Positions 40,670 to 50,683 are shown, counted from the first letter of the stretch. The stretch: 64,000 nucleotides of DNA from Nitzschia sp. pyKryTriq1 (GCA_956465555.1 OY101117.1:2356001-2420000), one strand, 5' to 3'. Numbers and translations: made by a program. The notes: generated by a model not told the origin, from the letters alone.

Positions 40670-41245
40670 TGCCAGTTACAGTTGTTGTTGTTGTTGTTTT
40701 CAAGCTCCAGTGGTATTGAGCTTGCCTAGCGTAGGATATCAATCCCGACAGAGGCTCGCCACCACCTAGCCTTGTCTGGTTGGACTACCGCTCATTTAGC
40801 GTCGTCTGTCATCTCACTACTAGCCGGCGGGCTTGCTTAGTTCGGGATATCGATCCCAGCAGAGGCCCGGCGGGTTTTCCTTTGATGTTAAGTACAGAAG
40901 GCGCAAGTGTGCCACGCTCGCAGTATCGTTAATGGGTGTCTGCTAGTGGTACGGCGGGGTACATGAGTCCGTGCAGAAGATTCGCCATGATAGGCCTGCC
41001 CTGCTTGCGACACAGGGGGGCCTGCGCCGCCTGCGCATCAGGAGTTGAGTCCGTGTATCTGCGTCAGCATTAGGTCACACAAGGTGGCTGGACAGATCGG
41101 ACTTCTTAAACGTAAATATTGGGCTTGAGTGTAACGACAAACAGCATAGAAAGCTGTCATCGCGCGACGATTCGAACTCAGGGCCTCACTGATCCTCCCA
41201 AATCAGTTCACCACCTGAGCTACGTAACCCTCTGCCAGTTACAGT
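40670..41245. repeat. 13-bp target-site duplication of the SINE
   Basis: TGCCAGTTACAGT at 40670-40682 and again at 41233-41245, identical and in direct orientation, delimiting the SINE exactly. Confidence 0.93.
40683..41232 (-). mobile_element. tRNA-derived SINE
   Basis: A 550-bp element whose head is at 41232 on the minus strand. The head has RNA polymerase III promoter boxes: box A TAGCTCAGGTGG (41222-41211) and box B GAGTTCGAATC (41179-41169), spaced as in a tRNA. It ends in an (AAC)n simple-repeat tail (minus strand; GTTGTTG at 40683-40698). Both sides carry the same 13-bp sequence TGCCAGTTACAGT (40670-40682 and 41233-41245), a perfect target-site duplication, which shows insertion by LINE-type target-primed reverse transcription and low age. 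The T-arm no longer pairs well, so it is not a working tRNA. Inside, a 36-bp unit (GCCTCTGCTGGGATCGATAT and onward) occurs twice, about 120 bp apart, with a few differences, suggesting a composite body. Confidence 0.85.
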
Positions 41246-41481
41246 ACAGTAGTGTCAGTACTACTGTAGGTAGTACTGTACCTCTGGTATCGCACACTTT
41301 ACAAGTACAAGTACGAAGTACACGTAAAGCAAAAAAGTGCGCTCTTTACGCTATTCTCGCGCTTGCTTCTTGCTTCCAATTTTGCAACTGACATTATTAT
41401 TATTTTGACATCTCGCCCATCAGCTTGTTGCTGTACATAAAATCCGGCTCTTTAGGAGCATCACATTAGGAGCACACCAAG

Positions 41482-42363
41482 ATGGGGAACCAACCAGCAA
41501 AACCGGGCGACTACGTCAATACCGAAGAAATCGTGGTCAAGAATGAAAGAGATGGAAATAAGATTCCATGCAAAGTGTGGAAACCGAAGGGCCGAATACG
41601 TGCAGCGGCCTTGTTCATTCACGGGGGAATGTTTAGCAACGGAGACAGAGAAAGCCATTCTTTAGTAGCGGAGTCTTTGGCTGCGCAGACGGGAATAGTG
41701 ATTATAACAGCGACCTTTCGGGATGGATCGTCTACGACGTATGAGACTGGCAAGAGCATCAGCGATCTCATCGCCGTTGCAGAATATCTCAAAAAGCGGT
41801 ACTATAATGAGCCGTTTGGTTTAATTGGAAGCAGTAGTGGCGGGTGGTTCGCGTTGAAACTTTGCAACGAAATGGATTATGGTCAAGTGAAATTCTGCAT
41901 TCCCCTGTGTCCCGTTTCCCATCCCCATGCCAGAGCTGTGTATTTGAATCACTGTATCCAAGGAACCACCCCATTGAGCTCTGGTAAAGATTTGTATTAT
42001 GTTCGACATTCCTCGGCAAAGGCGCAAGAGATTTTGAGGAGTCAGCTTCAATTTTTTGTAAGCTACAAGGAAATGGCCATGGCGTCGGAGGAAGTCCAAG
42101 AGAACATTCACAAAGTCCCAACACTACTAATTTTGGGCAGTGCCGATGCGAATGTCCCAGCTCAAGTTACACAGCATCTTGTCGAAACATGGGCTTCTCG
42201 GACAGTCATTGTCGGTGGTGCCGGACATGAAATTTCAAACGCTCCACCTGCAGATTTCACTCAGTCCTATATCCCTGATGTTGAGCGCTTTCTCAGAAGT
42301 GTTTTGAAAGATGAGCCCTACGAACCCTTATGGAAGAGCGAAAAGCGTTTGGCAGAAGGCTGA
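41482..42363 (+). CDS. Alpha/beta-hydrolase
   Basis: Single exon, 293 aa. The fold is that of a serine esterase/lipase-like hydrolase: the oxyanion-hole HGG in ALFIHGGMFS (about residues 46-55), the nucleophile elbow GSSSGG (Ser near residue 118), the acid in LGSADANVP (about 219) and the catalytic His in GGAGHEIS (about 247). The substrate is not apparent. MGNQP at the N-terminus offers Gly2 for myristoylation, so it may sit on membranes. Acyl-peptide hydrolases, plant CXE-type esterases and dienelactone-hydrolase-like enzymes are all possible relatives. It starts 237 bp downstream of the SINE insertion, so the SINE lies in its presumed promoter region. Confidence 0.82.
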   Translation: MGNQPAKPGDYVNTEEIVVKNERDGNKIPCKVWKPKGRIRAAALFIHGGMFSNGDRESHSLVAESLAAQTGIVIITATFRDGSSTTYETGKSISDLIAVAEYLKKRYYNEPFGLIGSSSGGWFALKLCNEMDYGQVKFCIPLCPVSHPHARAVYLNHCIQGTTPLSSGKDLYYVRHSSAKAQEILRSQLQFFVSYKEMAMASEEVQENIHKVPTLLILGSADANVPAQVTQHLVETWASRTVIVGGAGHEISNAPPADFTQSYIPDVERFLRSVLKDEPYEPLWKSEKRLAEG

Positions 42364-43054
42364 TGTACTTTGATGTATGAGGGGTAAATCAATCGATGTT
42401 AGTGGTGTGAACCATGTGCCGTCAATTTAATATTTTAGTAGAACTATTCGTGCGCACCATACCAGTACTGTTCCTAGCAGAGAGTTTTCACCTTTTAGAC
42501 ACAGTGAGAGACATATACTGCTACGAAAGGCGCATCATCGGTGTAGTTGGCTTAGTGGGATTGCTATCCGTGTATTCTGATGAGCTAGCTAGAGAGGAGC
42601 GGTGGAGAGAGCTGGACTAGCTCTCTCTAGACTACAAGAACGGAGAGGGATGAAAGAAGATCCCTCGTCGTTTTTTGGATGATCGAGTGAGTGGTCGCGT
42701 CGCGTCGTCGCTCGGCACCCATCCGTCCGTCCGATGTCCGATCCGCCGAGAAAAATGACATGCGCCACAAGCCATCGACCGCGCTTCATTCCAGTCGACT
42801 TTGAAATTTGCGTAATAATAGACCCAATGCATGCTGGTACCAACGGCAAGAACTTCTCACTTCTCGCTTCGTCATTATTTCCGCTTTCGCTACAACAGAC
42901 AACAGAGACTTGGAGGCCCTATCCTCGCTAGCTACTGTAGTCAAGGAGTCTCCGCGAAGAGCAGCCGAAACTATTTGAGAAAAGACAGGGTGAAATCAAT
43001 CAATCAAAACAATCAAAACAATCAGCAATTTGATTTCCTTAGAGGAAAATAAAA
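42364..43054. other. Intergenic
   Basis: Presumed terminator of the hydrolase and promoter of the first CNNM-like gene. It has a CTCTCTCTAGAC tract near 42620 and a run of AATCAATCAATCAAAACAATC just before 43020. No gene. Confidence 0.45.
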
Positions 43055-44677
43055 ATGTTAACAGACGAAGACGTCCAAGAACTCCAGGCTCTGGTGGGAA
43101 GCCGTGGTCGTCGTGAACTACTTGAGATCCTGATCCATCATGAATTCTCCAGCGCGGAGGAAGCAGAATCTTTTTACTGGACAAACATACTCGGCACGCT
43201 TTTTTCGGTTGGTCTGGTGGCTCTGGGTTCCGGTTTGTTTCTCGGTCTCATGACTTTAGATGCCTTCGATTTAAAAATTATCATGAGAAGTTCCAATGAC
43301 GATGACGAAAAACGCTATGCTGCTGCCCTGTACCCGATCGTCAAGGAAAGACATATTCTGCTTGTGACCTTGTTGATTGTCGATGCTCTGGCCTATGAGA
43401 CATTGCCCTTGTTTCTTGACAAACTGATGCCGGGTTGGGCGGTGCTCCTGTTGTCGACAACACTTGTACTGCTGTTTGGAGAAATTCTCCCCTCAGCCAT
43501 TTGTATGGGTCCTCAACAATTGCAACTTGGCTACTACATGTTGCCACTGTTCAAAGTATTAATGTGTGTGCTCTACCCGGTAACCAAGCCGTGCTCGCTC
43601 CTACTGGATTACATTGTACATGGTCCCGAGGGGGAAGATGAAACACAGGAAGAATACCACCGAGGTGAGTTAGCTGCTTTGGTGAAGATCCAGTACGAGG
43701 AACGCAACAAGGAGAAGGAACCGACACGGACGAGAGATTCTCTCGATAAGAAGTTCCCCCAGCGAACGCTTACTCATTGGGGAGCTCTGAAAAAAGAAAT
43801 GCTTGAGGCTGTCAACGAGCGATTTAGCAACAACGGTGACGACGATGCTAGCAGGGATGATGATTTCCTGCCGTTACAGAGTGACCTCAATGCTCCGATG
43901 GAAAAGCAAGAAGTCGATGTCGTCGTTGGAGCTTTGCAAATGAAAACCAAAATTGCTGCGGACGTCTATACTCCCCGTCGTCATGTCTATGCCATCCCCG
44001 ACGACCTGATCCTTGATAGAGAAGGGATGACAGAGATCTACGCTGAAGGCTATTCTCGCGTACCTGTCTACCGAAATATGGAAGGGAGAGATGAGGAAAC
44101 AAATCGATCGTGTGTCATTGGATTTCTCATGACTCGGCAGCTGATGATGATTGATTGGGACCATGAGCGGGAGGTCAGGACCCTTCCCATGTTCCGACCA
44201 GATTGCGTTTCACCCCGGCGCAATCTTGTGGACCTTCTGAAACTACTTCGAAGTGGTGGTAGTCACATGGCTTTTGTTTGTGCACGACCGGATCTCGCCA
44301 ATCGAGCATTGTTAAAGGGGAAACCTTTACCAGTGGAGGCTGGTTTTATGGGCATCATGACGTTAGAGGACATCCTCGAGTCAATATTGCAAACAAGAAT
44401 ATACGATGAAAATGATGTTCGGGATCGCGATCGAGCTGTTCAAACTTTGACGAGGTGGGCCGCGTTGAAGCTTCAGTCGTTTGCCCGCAAGAGTGTGGCC
44501 AAGCGAAGAGGCTCGGCATCACTTTCGCCAACAAGATCCAGGAAACAACCCACATTATTGGTCAAAGACATCATTTCTGAGAAAACGCCATTGATCAAAA
44601 AGAAGATTGTGCTGGAACGAGGAGGTCGTCACAGGAACCAAAATAATCGTCAGCATGGCGACGATCATATTGTCTAG
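43055..44677 (+). CDS. CNNM/DUF21-type membrane protein, copy A
   Basis: Single exon, 540 aa. The DUF21 (CNNM) transmembrane module covers about residues 48-195: ALGSGLFLGLMTLDAFDLKI, ILLVTLLIVDALAYETLPLFLD, LLSTTLVLLFGEILPSAIC, LFKVLMCVLYPVTKP. It is followed by a CBS-pair (Bateman) module (YSRVPVYRNMEGRDEE ... VIGFLMTRQLM ... GGSHMAFVCARPD ... MGIMTLEDILESILQTRIYDE). Eukaryotic members (CNNM, yeast Mam3, plant CBSDUF) handle Mg2+ and other divalent cations at the plasma membrane or vacuole; the CBS pair senses Mg-ATP. The tail has a basic IQ-like helix (WAALKLQSFARKSVAKRRG). A close paralogue follows 0.74 kb downstream in the same orientation. Confidence 0.88.
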   Translation: MLTDEDVQELQALVGSRGRRELLEILIHHEFSSAEEAESFYWTNILGTLFSVGLVALGSGLFLGLMTLDAFDLKIIMRSSNDDDEKRYAAALYPIVKERHILLVTLLIVDALAYETLPLFLDKLMPGWAVLLLSTTLVLLFGEILPSAICMGPQQLQLGYYMLPLFKVLMCVLYPVTKPCSLLLDYIVHGPEGEDETQEEYHRGELAALVKIQYEERNKEKEPTRTRDSLDKKFPQRTLTHWGALKKEMLEAVNERFSNNGDDDASRDDDFLPLQSDLNAPMEKQEVDVVVGALQMKTKIAADVYTPRRHVYAIPDDLILDREGMTEIYAEGYSRVPVYRNMEGRDEETNRSCVIGFLMTRQLMMIDWDHEREVRTLPMFRPDCVSPRRNLVDLLKLLRSGGSHMAFVCARPDLANRALLKGKPLPVEAGFMGIMTLEDILESILQTRIYDENDVRDRDRAVQTLTRWAALKLQSFARKSVAKRRGSASLSPTRSRKQPTLLVKDIISEKTPLIKKKIVLERGGRHRNQNNRQHGDDHIV

Positions 44678-44688
44678 AGCTACTCCTC

Positions 44689-44750
44689 TCTACTAGAGTA
44701 GTAGTAAGATTGATTAACCTCTACTAGAGTAGTAGTAAGATTGATTAACC
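44689..44750. repeat. 31-bp tandem duplication
   Basis: Two identical head-to-tail units starting TCTACTAGAGTAGTAGTAAG, placed just after the stop codon of the first CNNM-like gene. Confidence 0.9.
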
Positions 44751-44849
44751 TGCAATCGAGTTGTCCTACCCCATTTTAGACTTGCTTGGTCGGTCGGTTG
44801 GATGCCCAACGCAAGCACAGCAGATCCTTGCGACGATGATTTTGCTCTC

Positions 44850-44877
44850 TCTATCTATCTATCTATCTATCTATCTC
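44850..44877. repeat. (CTAT)n microsatellite
   Basis: Six or more CTAT units flanked by CTCTCT. Simple repeat, likely length-variable. Confidence 0.85.
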
Positions 44878-45420
44878 TCTACTCACTCTTACAGTAGTAG
44901 AGATGAGATCACATACAGAGAAGGGAGTGTTTCCCATTCTTTCTCTACTCTCTCTACTAGAGTAGAGAGTAGAGTAGAGCTACCGTACAGCAGTTCTCAG
45001 TACTGGTATTGTACGATTATGGTAATGATAGGTAGGGGGCCGCGCGCGGAGCACGCGACAAGAGCGATGCTAATTCGTACTGGTACATACTGTACAGGTA
45101 CAAGTACTCGTAGGTACAGCACAGTAGCATGCTGTCTCAGTGACGTACCGGCGGGCAAAAGATTGAAAATCTCTCAAATAAAATCTCCACATTCCTTGCT
45201 CTAGTCGGAACAATGATGTTGGTGGATGATGGCGGGTTCCGGTCACACCATGGGGAGAACCAGAAGAAGCAAGTGGAGTCTCCAGCAACCACCACTTCTG
45301 CGGGATCGACGACCGTCGGCAATCTTTTGTCCACATCAAGCAATAAACAAGCATTGAATATTATACTTCGCACTTGCTCGTTTTGTTGCATTATATTTAA
45401 ATCGTCAATCTCGCCCAGAA

Positions 45421-46953
45421 ATGCCACCGCAACTGGAAGAGTGTTTGGCCTTGTTCGAGGATCATTTGGTGACGAATCCTGGCACTGACAGCGAATATCA
45501 TCGCGAACTCATCGAGCTCCTACTTCCACAAGAGTTTCAAAGTCAAGAGGAGGCCGAGTGGTTTTACACATTCAATGTGGCTGCAACACTTGCCATTATA
45601 TTTTGCGTGGCGGTAGTCGCTGGGTTGTTTTTGGGGTTGATGACACTGGATGCTTTTGATCTGGAAATCGTTCAGCGAAGCTCCCTCGACGAAGACGAAG
45701 TGCGCTACGCGGCTGCAGTACATCCAATCGTACAGGATCGGCATCTTTTGCTCGTGACGCTGTTGATTCTCAATGCGCTAGCGTACGAGACGCTACCGCT
45801 GTTTCTCGATCGAATGGTGCCCTCGTGGCTAGCTATATTGCTGTCGACAACACTTGTCTTGCTATTTGGGGAGATCGTCCCTTCGGCGATATTCATTGGG
45901 CCTGAGCAACTACGACTGGCCTCATACATGGTTCCTTTTGTAAAGGTTCTATTGATTGTTCTCTATCCGATCGCAAAACCCTGTGCGGTTCTCCTCGACT
46001 ATATGGTCCATGGACCAGACGGGGAGGACCATTCTCAAGAGAATTACAACCGGGAAGAGCTAACAGCTTTGGTTAATATTCAGTACGAACACCGGCAAAA
46101 GAAAGGAGGGCGCACAGTACAGGATTTGAAGTTTCCTGTTCGAAAGTCGTCCCACTGGGGCGACTTGAAGCAGGAAATGCTAGATGTTGCCAACGCGCGC
46201 CTTGGCGGTGATGATGGTGGAGACGAGGAGACTCCACAGTTTGAGCGGGAGCTCACAGCTCCGATGGAAAAACAGGAGGTTGATGTGGTTGTAGGAGCCC
46301 TACAAATGAAAACCAAGGTTGCCTTGGACGTATACACACCTCGTAGTCAAGTGTATGATATTCCTGATGATCTCATCCTTGATCGAAAAGGAATGACGGA
46401 GATATACGCCAAAGGATATTCTCGTGTACCGGTGTACGAGAACATTGAGGGTCGAGACGAAGACACAAATCGATCCTGTGTCCTTGGATTTCTTATGACA
46501 CGGCAGCTTATGTTGATTGACTGGGACCATGAACGAGAAGTGTGCACACTTCCATTGGTTCGGCCTGACTGTGTCTCACCTCGGAGTAACTTGGTCGAGC
46601 TTCTGAAGCTACTTCGTAGCGGTGGAAGCTTGATGGCCTTTGTTTGTGCTAGACCAGATCTCGCCAATCGAGCACTATTGGCAGGTAAACCTCTACCGGT
46701 CGAGAGTGGTTTCATGGGCATTATCACTTTGGAGGACATCCTCGAGTCAATCTTGCAAACAAGGATATACGACGAGAGGGATATCAAAGAAAGAGACCGA
46801 GCGGTTGCCACGCTGACGAAGTGGGCAGCTGAAAAACTACAGTCATTTGCCCGCAAGAGTGTTGCCAAGCGGAGAATGTCTGGATCTCTTGCACCAAAAG
46901 AGACTTCATCCGAGTCGGCATCTGAAAACACGCCATTGCTCAAAGGGAACTAA
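45421..46953 (+). CDS. CNNM/DUF21-type membrane protein, copy B
   Basis: Single exon, 510 aa, aligned end to end with the gene at 43055. Shared segments include YETLPLFLD, STTLVLLFGEI, the linker LTAPMEKQEVDVVVGALQMK, YTPRxxVYxIPDDLILDR, GYSRVPVY and ITLEDILESILQTRIYDE. Differences gather in the first 45 residues, the loop before MEKQEVDVV (a shorter, Gly/Asp-rich loop here) and the C-terminal 35 residues. It retains the basic helix (WAAEKLQSFARKSVAKRR) and a final acidic/dileucine-type NTPLLKGN. The pair arose by tandem duplication, old enough for silent-site divergence but under constraint in the membrane and CBS parts. Only 68 bp separate its stop from that of the convergent methyltransferase gene. 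Confidence 0.88.
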   Translation: MPPQLEECLALFEDHLVTNPGTDSEYHRELIELLLPQEFQSQEEAEWFYTFNVAATLAIIFCVAVVAGLFLGLMTLDAFDLEIVQRSSLDEDEVRYAAAVHPIVQDRHLLLVTLLILNALAYETLPLFLDRMVPSWLAILLSTTLVLLFGEIVPSAIFIGPEQLRLASYMVPFVKVLLIVLYPIAKPCAVLLDYMVHGPDGEDHSQENYNREELTALVNIQYEHRQKKGGRTVQDLKFPVRKSSHWGDLKQEMLDVANARLGGDDGGDEETPQFERELTAPMEKQEVDVVVGALQMKTKVALDVYTPRSQVYDIPDDLILDRKGMTEIYAKGYSRVPVYENIEGRDEDTNRSCVLGFLMTRQLMLIDWDHEREVCTLPLVRPDCVSPRSNLVELLKLLRSGGSLMAFVCARPDLANRALLAGKPLPVESGFMGIITLEDILESILQTRIYDERDIKERDRAVATLTKWAAEKLQSFARKSVAKRRMSGSLAPKETSSESASENTPLLKGN

Positions 46954-47021
46954 AGGAAAAAGAGATAGCACAACATATAAAGCGATGTTTTTGGTGGACA
47001 TGAATGATTCCATTCTTCATT

Positions 47022-48392
47022 TTATGGTTTTTTGGAATTGGATTGGAATGCCGTTACAGAGAGTCCTCCGTGGGTAGATCGAAATAATTCTCCAACGTTC
47101 CACCCCGCCCGTCGGACGAGTTCATTCCCCTCAGCCAACAAAACCGTTCGTGTATTGGAGCGATCGCCCGTGAGCTGTCGCAGTGACTGGTATAGGGGTA
47201 GTAGTTGCATATCAGCCTTGCCTTGTTTATTCAGACTCGAGGGGGCGGCTTTCGATATCCGCCTTCCAAACGGAGGATTCGTCACGATCAAAAGCGATCG
47301 GCCTTCTGGCTCAGAAAAAAGTGGCTGAGCAGATAGCGCGCAATTTTGAATGTCCATGTATTTCAGGACTCCAGCTCGATGCGCATTCGACGTTGTGGTA
47401 GCGATGGCACCGGAATCGCGATCAGAGGCAAATACAACAGGGTCTTCGACTGAGATGGGGCCCTCCGCTGCTGATGCGTTTAGTAACTCGTCATGCAGAG
47501 TGTTGTCTTCAAAGTGCGTACCTGCAAGGGGAGGAGGCCGAAGTCTTCCAGGAGCAAGCCCAGCTAGCATGGCAGCACCTTCAATTGCAATCGTTCCCGA
47601 TCCACACAAGGGGTCTAGAAGCAGTCCATAGGCAGCTGGTCGCCTCATGGCGTTCCAGGTACCCCTAGGGAGCCATCCGGCGGATTTCAACATGGCATAC
47701 GCAAGGTCTTCTCGAAGAGGCGCCTTGCTAGTTTCCAAGCGATAGCCTCGACGATGGAGCGGAGTTATTGCAGCACATAGCCAGATTTCAACCTGGTCTC
47801 TCATAATCTGGACATCCAAACGCACCAACGGGTCGTCTTCAGCAATCGTTGAAGGTATTTCTACCGTCGCACGATCGCTGGGGATATCATCATAGCCAAG
47901 TGCCTCATAAACGCCTGCAACCACACGTCCTTGAATGGCCGCCGAATGGTACAATTTGCTCTTGGACGTGGTGACTCTGGCTTCAAGTCGCACTTTGTCA
48001 CCTCGCACAATCTCAGGCCAGGGTAGCTTGGCCGTCTTGCGACGAAGTTCGGCCAAGCCTCGCGCCGAAAATGTTTCTCCGCACCGAAGGAGAATATTCG
48101 AGGCAGATCCCAGAAACAAGTTGCATTTTACAATAGTCTCGATTGAAGGCTGATTCAGCTTTGCGCCACGAGGAGTGCACTGATGGTCAATATTCAAAGA
48201 ACTTAATTCTGAGGACAAAATCGGTTCCAGACCTGGAAGACAGGTGATGATCACAGCATTCAATTCCTGGCTCTGCGTCGTCTGTGTCTGAACATGGCGT
48301 ACTTTGAAGCCACCTATTGCTCTATAAGCCTGGTTAAGCCTGTACATCCCGGAAATCCTCCAAGGCGTGCTGGTTGAGAGTCGCCGTATCAT
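47022..48392 (-). CDS. RlmL-like THUMP methyltransferase
   Basis: Single exon, 456 aa from the ATG at 48392; longer readings lack an ATG. It resembles 23S-type rRNA guanine-N2 methyltransferases (bacterial RlmL N-terminal half/YpsC). The THUMP region is seen near LNAVIITCLPGLEPILSSEL and continues to VRLEARVTTSKSKLYHS. The Rossmann methyltransferase part has LLDPLCGSGTIAIEGA (SAM-binding motif I), PVVFASDRDSGAI and the catalytic NPPFG (motif IV). The N-terminus (MIRRLSTSTPWRISGMYRLNQAYRAIGG) is rich in Arg, Ser and hydroxyl residues without acids, like a mitochondrial presequence, so the substrate is probably organellar large-subunit rRNA. The target nucleotide is not evident. Confidence 0.83.
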   Translation of the reverse strand: MIRRLSTSTPWRISGMYRLNQAYRAIGGFKVRHVQTQTTQSQELNAVIITCLPGLEPILSSELSSLNIDHQCTPRGAKLNQPSIETIVKCNLFLGSASNILLRCGETFSARGLAELRRKTAKLPWPEIVRGDKVRLEARVTTSKSKLYHSAAIQGRVVAGVYEALGYDDIPSDRATVEIPSTIAEDDPLVRLDVQIMRDQVEIWLCAAITPLHRRGYRLETSKAPLREDLAYAMLKSAGWLPRGTWNAMRRPAAYGLLLDPLCGSGTIAIEGAAMLAGLAPGRLRPPPLAGTHFEDNTLHDELLNASAAEGPISVEDPVVFASDRDSGAIATTTSNAHRAGVLKYMDIQNCALSAQPLFSEPEGRSLLIVTNPPFGRRISKAAPSSLNKQGKADMQLLPLYQSLRQLTGDRSNTRTVLLAEGNELVRRAGWNVGELFRSTHGGLSVTAFQSNSKKP

Positions 48393-49330
48393 GTTGCGTC
48401 GTTCCACGCTCCACCGATAATCCAAAATTCTGCAACGGGTTCGGATGATTCTCAATTCTCACTCATGTCTCTGATGGATCCAGGATGCGGACCAGAACTT
48501 CCTGTTCGCCGCCCTATGTTAACAACTATATTACAATAATTCAGCACTGAGCACAACACGTATACACCACTAATTACAGCGCCGCCATCATGCATATATT
48601 TATATGTGGATCATGGATCATGGATCATGGATCATCATCATTAATCAGCATGGTCGGCTCGATGGAAAACATTCAGCATTCAGCCGAAAACTGATTCAAA
48701 GGGGAAGGGGAGTGAAAAATCAGGGGAGAGGAGTCATCGATGATGATGATGGGATTCTGCCACACAGCATAACGCGATCGAGGGAATGATGATGGTAGGA
48801 CCGCCGACTAGTCCGACCGTGGTACCTAGATGATATCTTGCCCTGCAGCATTTCTACCGGTAGACTACTCGTACGAGTACCGGTATGTACGCGATGCGAA
48901 AACGAAGGAGGAGACGATCTTTATCTTTATTCTTTGACTTCACTTTACTCTCTACTAGGCTATCGGATACAACAAGATATGTCTCTACGTTAACGCGATC
49001 ATCCCGATCGGATATTTCGAATGCCCGCGGCGGAAGAAGAACCTCCCAAATAACCTTTTGGGATTCTGCTACTAGCGTCTGCGAGCTAGTACCAGCAATT
49101 CATCAACGATTCGAGAAACAGACAAGTAGTGGAAGGGAAATATTAGTTGTCGTAGTGGTGGTGGTGGTGGTGTGTGGATCGGTTTCGGTCGTATTAATAG
49201 TGGTGGTGGGAGCAACAGCGGCCGCCGCCGCCGCTGCCACCACTATTACATGGGACAAGAGCATGTCCGCAGCGCCTCTTCCGTCGAAGAAAACCTTTCC
49301 AAGCAGCACCGATGCTCCTTGTTTGCCTAA
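48393..49330. other. Intergenic
   Basis: Contains GGATCAT tandem repeats (48605-48635), a GTAC cluster (48820-48890), a GTGGTGGTGGTGG tract (49155-49175) and a GGCCGCCGCCGCC tract (49217-49232). The long plus-strand frame through the last two tracts is low-complexity and not supported as a gene. Confidence 0.5.
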
Positions 49331-49954
49331 TTATTTTTGGTTTCTCATGTCTTGCTCGTTGACAACAATTCCATTATTGTCACACACAACGCAGTCTCCA
49401 TTTGCGAAGGTCACCCCTCCAAAAGTCACAGGGATCTCGGTTTGCCCTTCGTTACGTTTGATGGTTTTCATCGGGGCTGGGCCCAAGGTTTGAACTCCCA
49501 GCTCCAGTTCACCAATCTCATCGACGTCCCGAATCGATCCATAAATGACCAAGCCTTCCCATCCACTTTTTACACAATCCAATGCTACTTGGTCACCCAA
49601 CAAAGCTCGTCGTCGGGATCCACCACCGTCGACGACCATCACCTTGCCGCTTCCATCTGTTTTGGCCAGTTGTTTCACCAAAGAATTATCTTCAAAGCAT
49701 TTGACTGTCACCACTTGTCCACCGAACCGAGTTTTCCCTCCAAAATTTCGAAATCCCAAAGATGGGTCAACAATTCGGATCCTTTCTTCGAATTTGTCAC
49801 ATAGATCTGGGGTCGACGGAAATGAAGCCGTGCTCATCGTTGCAACTTGGCGAATAGTACGAATGCGACGAGAAAAAAGAAATGACGAGGGAGAGGATGG
49901 AAATGCGTTTTTACGAAGGCCAGAGCACCACCCAAGTCGAGCCAAGCATGCCAT
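49331..49954 (-). CDS. RraA-like protein
   Basis: Single exon, 207 aa from the ATG at 49954. RraA-fold proteins include regulators of RNase E and, in eukaryotes and plants, 4-hydroxy-4-methyl-2-oxoglutarate aldolase/oxaloacetate decarboxylase. The core signature is complete: GFRNFGGKTRFGGQVVTVKC, KVMVVDGGGSRRRALLGDQVA, WEGLVIYGSIRDVDEI and VTFGGVTFANGDCVVCDNNGIVV. The G-D and R-D pair in GSIRD are the usual metal/substrate residues. The first 42 residues are basic with many Ser/Phe (SPSSFLFSRRIRTIRQVA), a probable mitochondrial presequence; a second ATG at 49837 (MSTASFPSTPDL) begins where bacterial proteins do, so dual targeting by alternative starts is possible. About 160 residues remain after the presequence, the usual family length. 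Confidence 0.88.
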   Translation of the reverse strand: MACLARLGWCSGLRKNAFPSSPSSFLFSRRIRTIRQVATMSTASFPSTPDLCDKFEERIRIVDPSLGFRNFGGKTRFGGQVVTVKCFEDNSLVKQLAKTDGSGKVMVVDGGGSRRRALLGDQVALDCVKSGWEGLVIYGSIRDVDEIGELELGVQTLGPAPMKTIKRNEGQTEIPVTFGGVTFANGDCVVCDNNGIVVNEQDMRNQK

Positions 49955-50683
49955 GCCAGTCAAGTTTGTCCAGAGTACTCGGCGTTAGACTCCGATTGTG
50001 TCCAATACTCGTCGAGCACCTCTTGAAATGATGGTGATGGTGATGGTGATGGTGATGACTTGGAGGATCTTGCATCTTGCCGGTTGCTTTGGATCTTCTT
50101 TTTTCTGCCAAAGTGGTACCGGTACAGTACTGGTACCGGTAAATACATAGGCCCTACTGTAGCTTTTCGTCGTTTTGATGGCGTCATTATTGATGACGTG
50201 GACGAACACATTGATTGATTCGAAGTGATCCCTTCCTTGAAGGTGCACGCCGGCCGGCCGGTTTTCCCGCCAAAATTTTCTACAGCATTTCGTGGGTAGA
50301 ATTCGTACTGTACGTAAAAGTACCGTACCGGTACGAACCGATGGTACTGGTACCAAGCTGGTACTGAGAACGCTCGGTGAAAAGAACGGCGGAGAACGAA
50401 GAGAACTATCCATCGATCGCTTCATCATCATCGTCGTCGTCCTCGTCGATGGGTGTGTCTCGTCATCTCGTGTCTGTGCAAGTAAGTACAATAAGTGCTG
50501 GTACAGTACGAGTGCACACTGTACCACTGAAATAAGTGGACGTGTTCTGTGTTCTTGCGGTTGATTCTTCTTCTCAAATGGTGAGGCTTCAACTCATCAT
50601 TTGGATGACACAAGCATAATCTCACATCATCATCTGATAAATAAAAAGGAGAAAGATCCAACGAAAAGAAATACTGTTCAAGA
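49955..50683. other. Divergent promoter with GTAC and GATGGT repeats
   Basis: Between RraA (-) and the TLC gene (+). Has (GATGGT)n at about 50030-50058 and GTAC clusters at 50110-50145 and 50295-50365. No gene. Confidence 0.5.

Larger units (their letters stand above)
44678..45420. other. Intergenic between CNNM paralogues
   Basis: Has a 31-bp tandem duplication (44689-44750), a (CTAT)n microsatellite (about 44850-44877), a CTCTACTAGAGTAGAGAG tract (44942-44980) and GTAC phrases (44995-45125). No gene between the paralogues. Confidence 0.6.

Noticed and set aside
40100-40729. 209-aa plus-strand frame
   Set aside because: It crosses a GTAC cluster and the SINE tail, which are not coding.
41145-41232. 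Functional tRNA gene on the minus strand
   Set aside because: A and B boxes are present, but the T-stem does not pair and the acceptor ends do not match; target-site duplications and a tail show it is the head of a SINE.
48885-49493. 202-aa plus-strand frame
   Set aside because: It is made of Val/Ala homopolymer from GTGGTG and GCCGCC tracts and continues antisense to the RraA gene.
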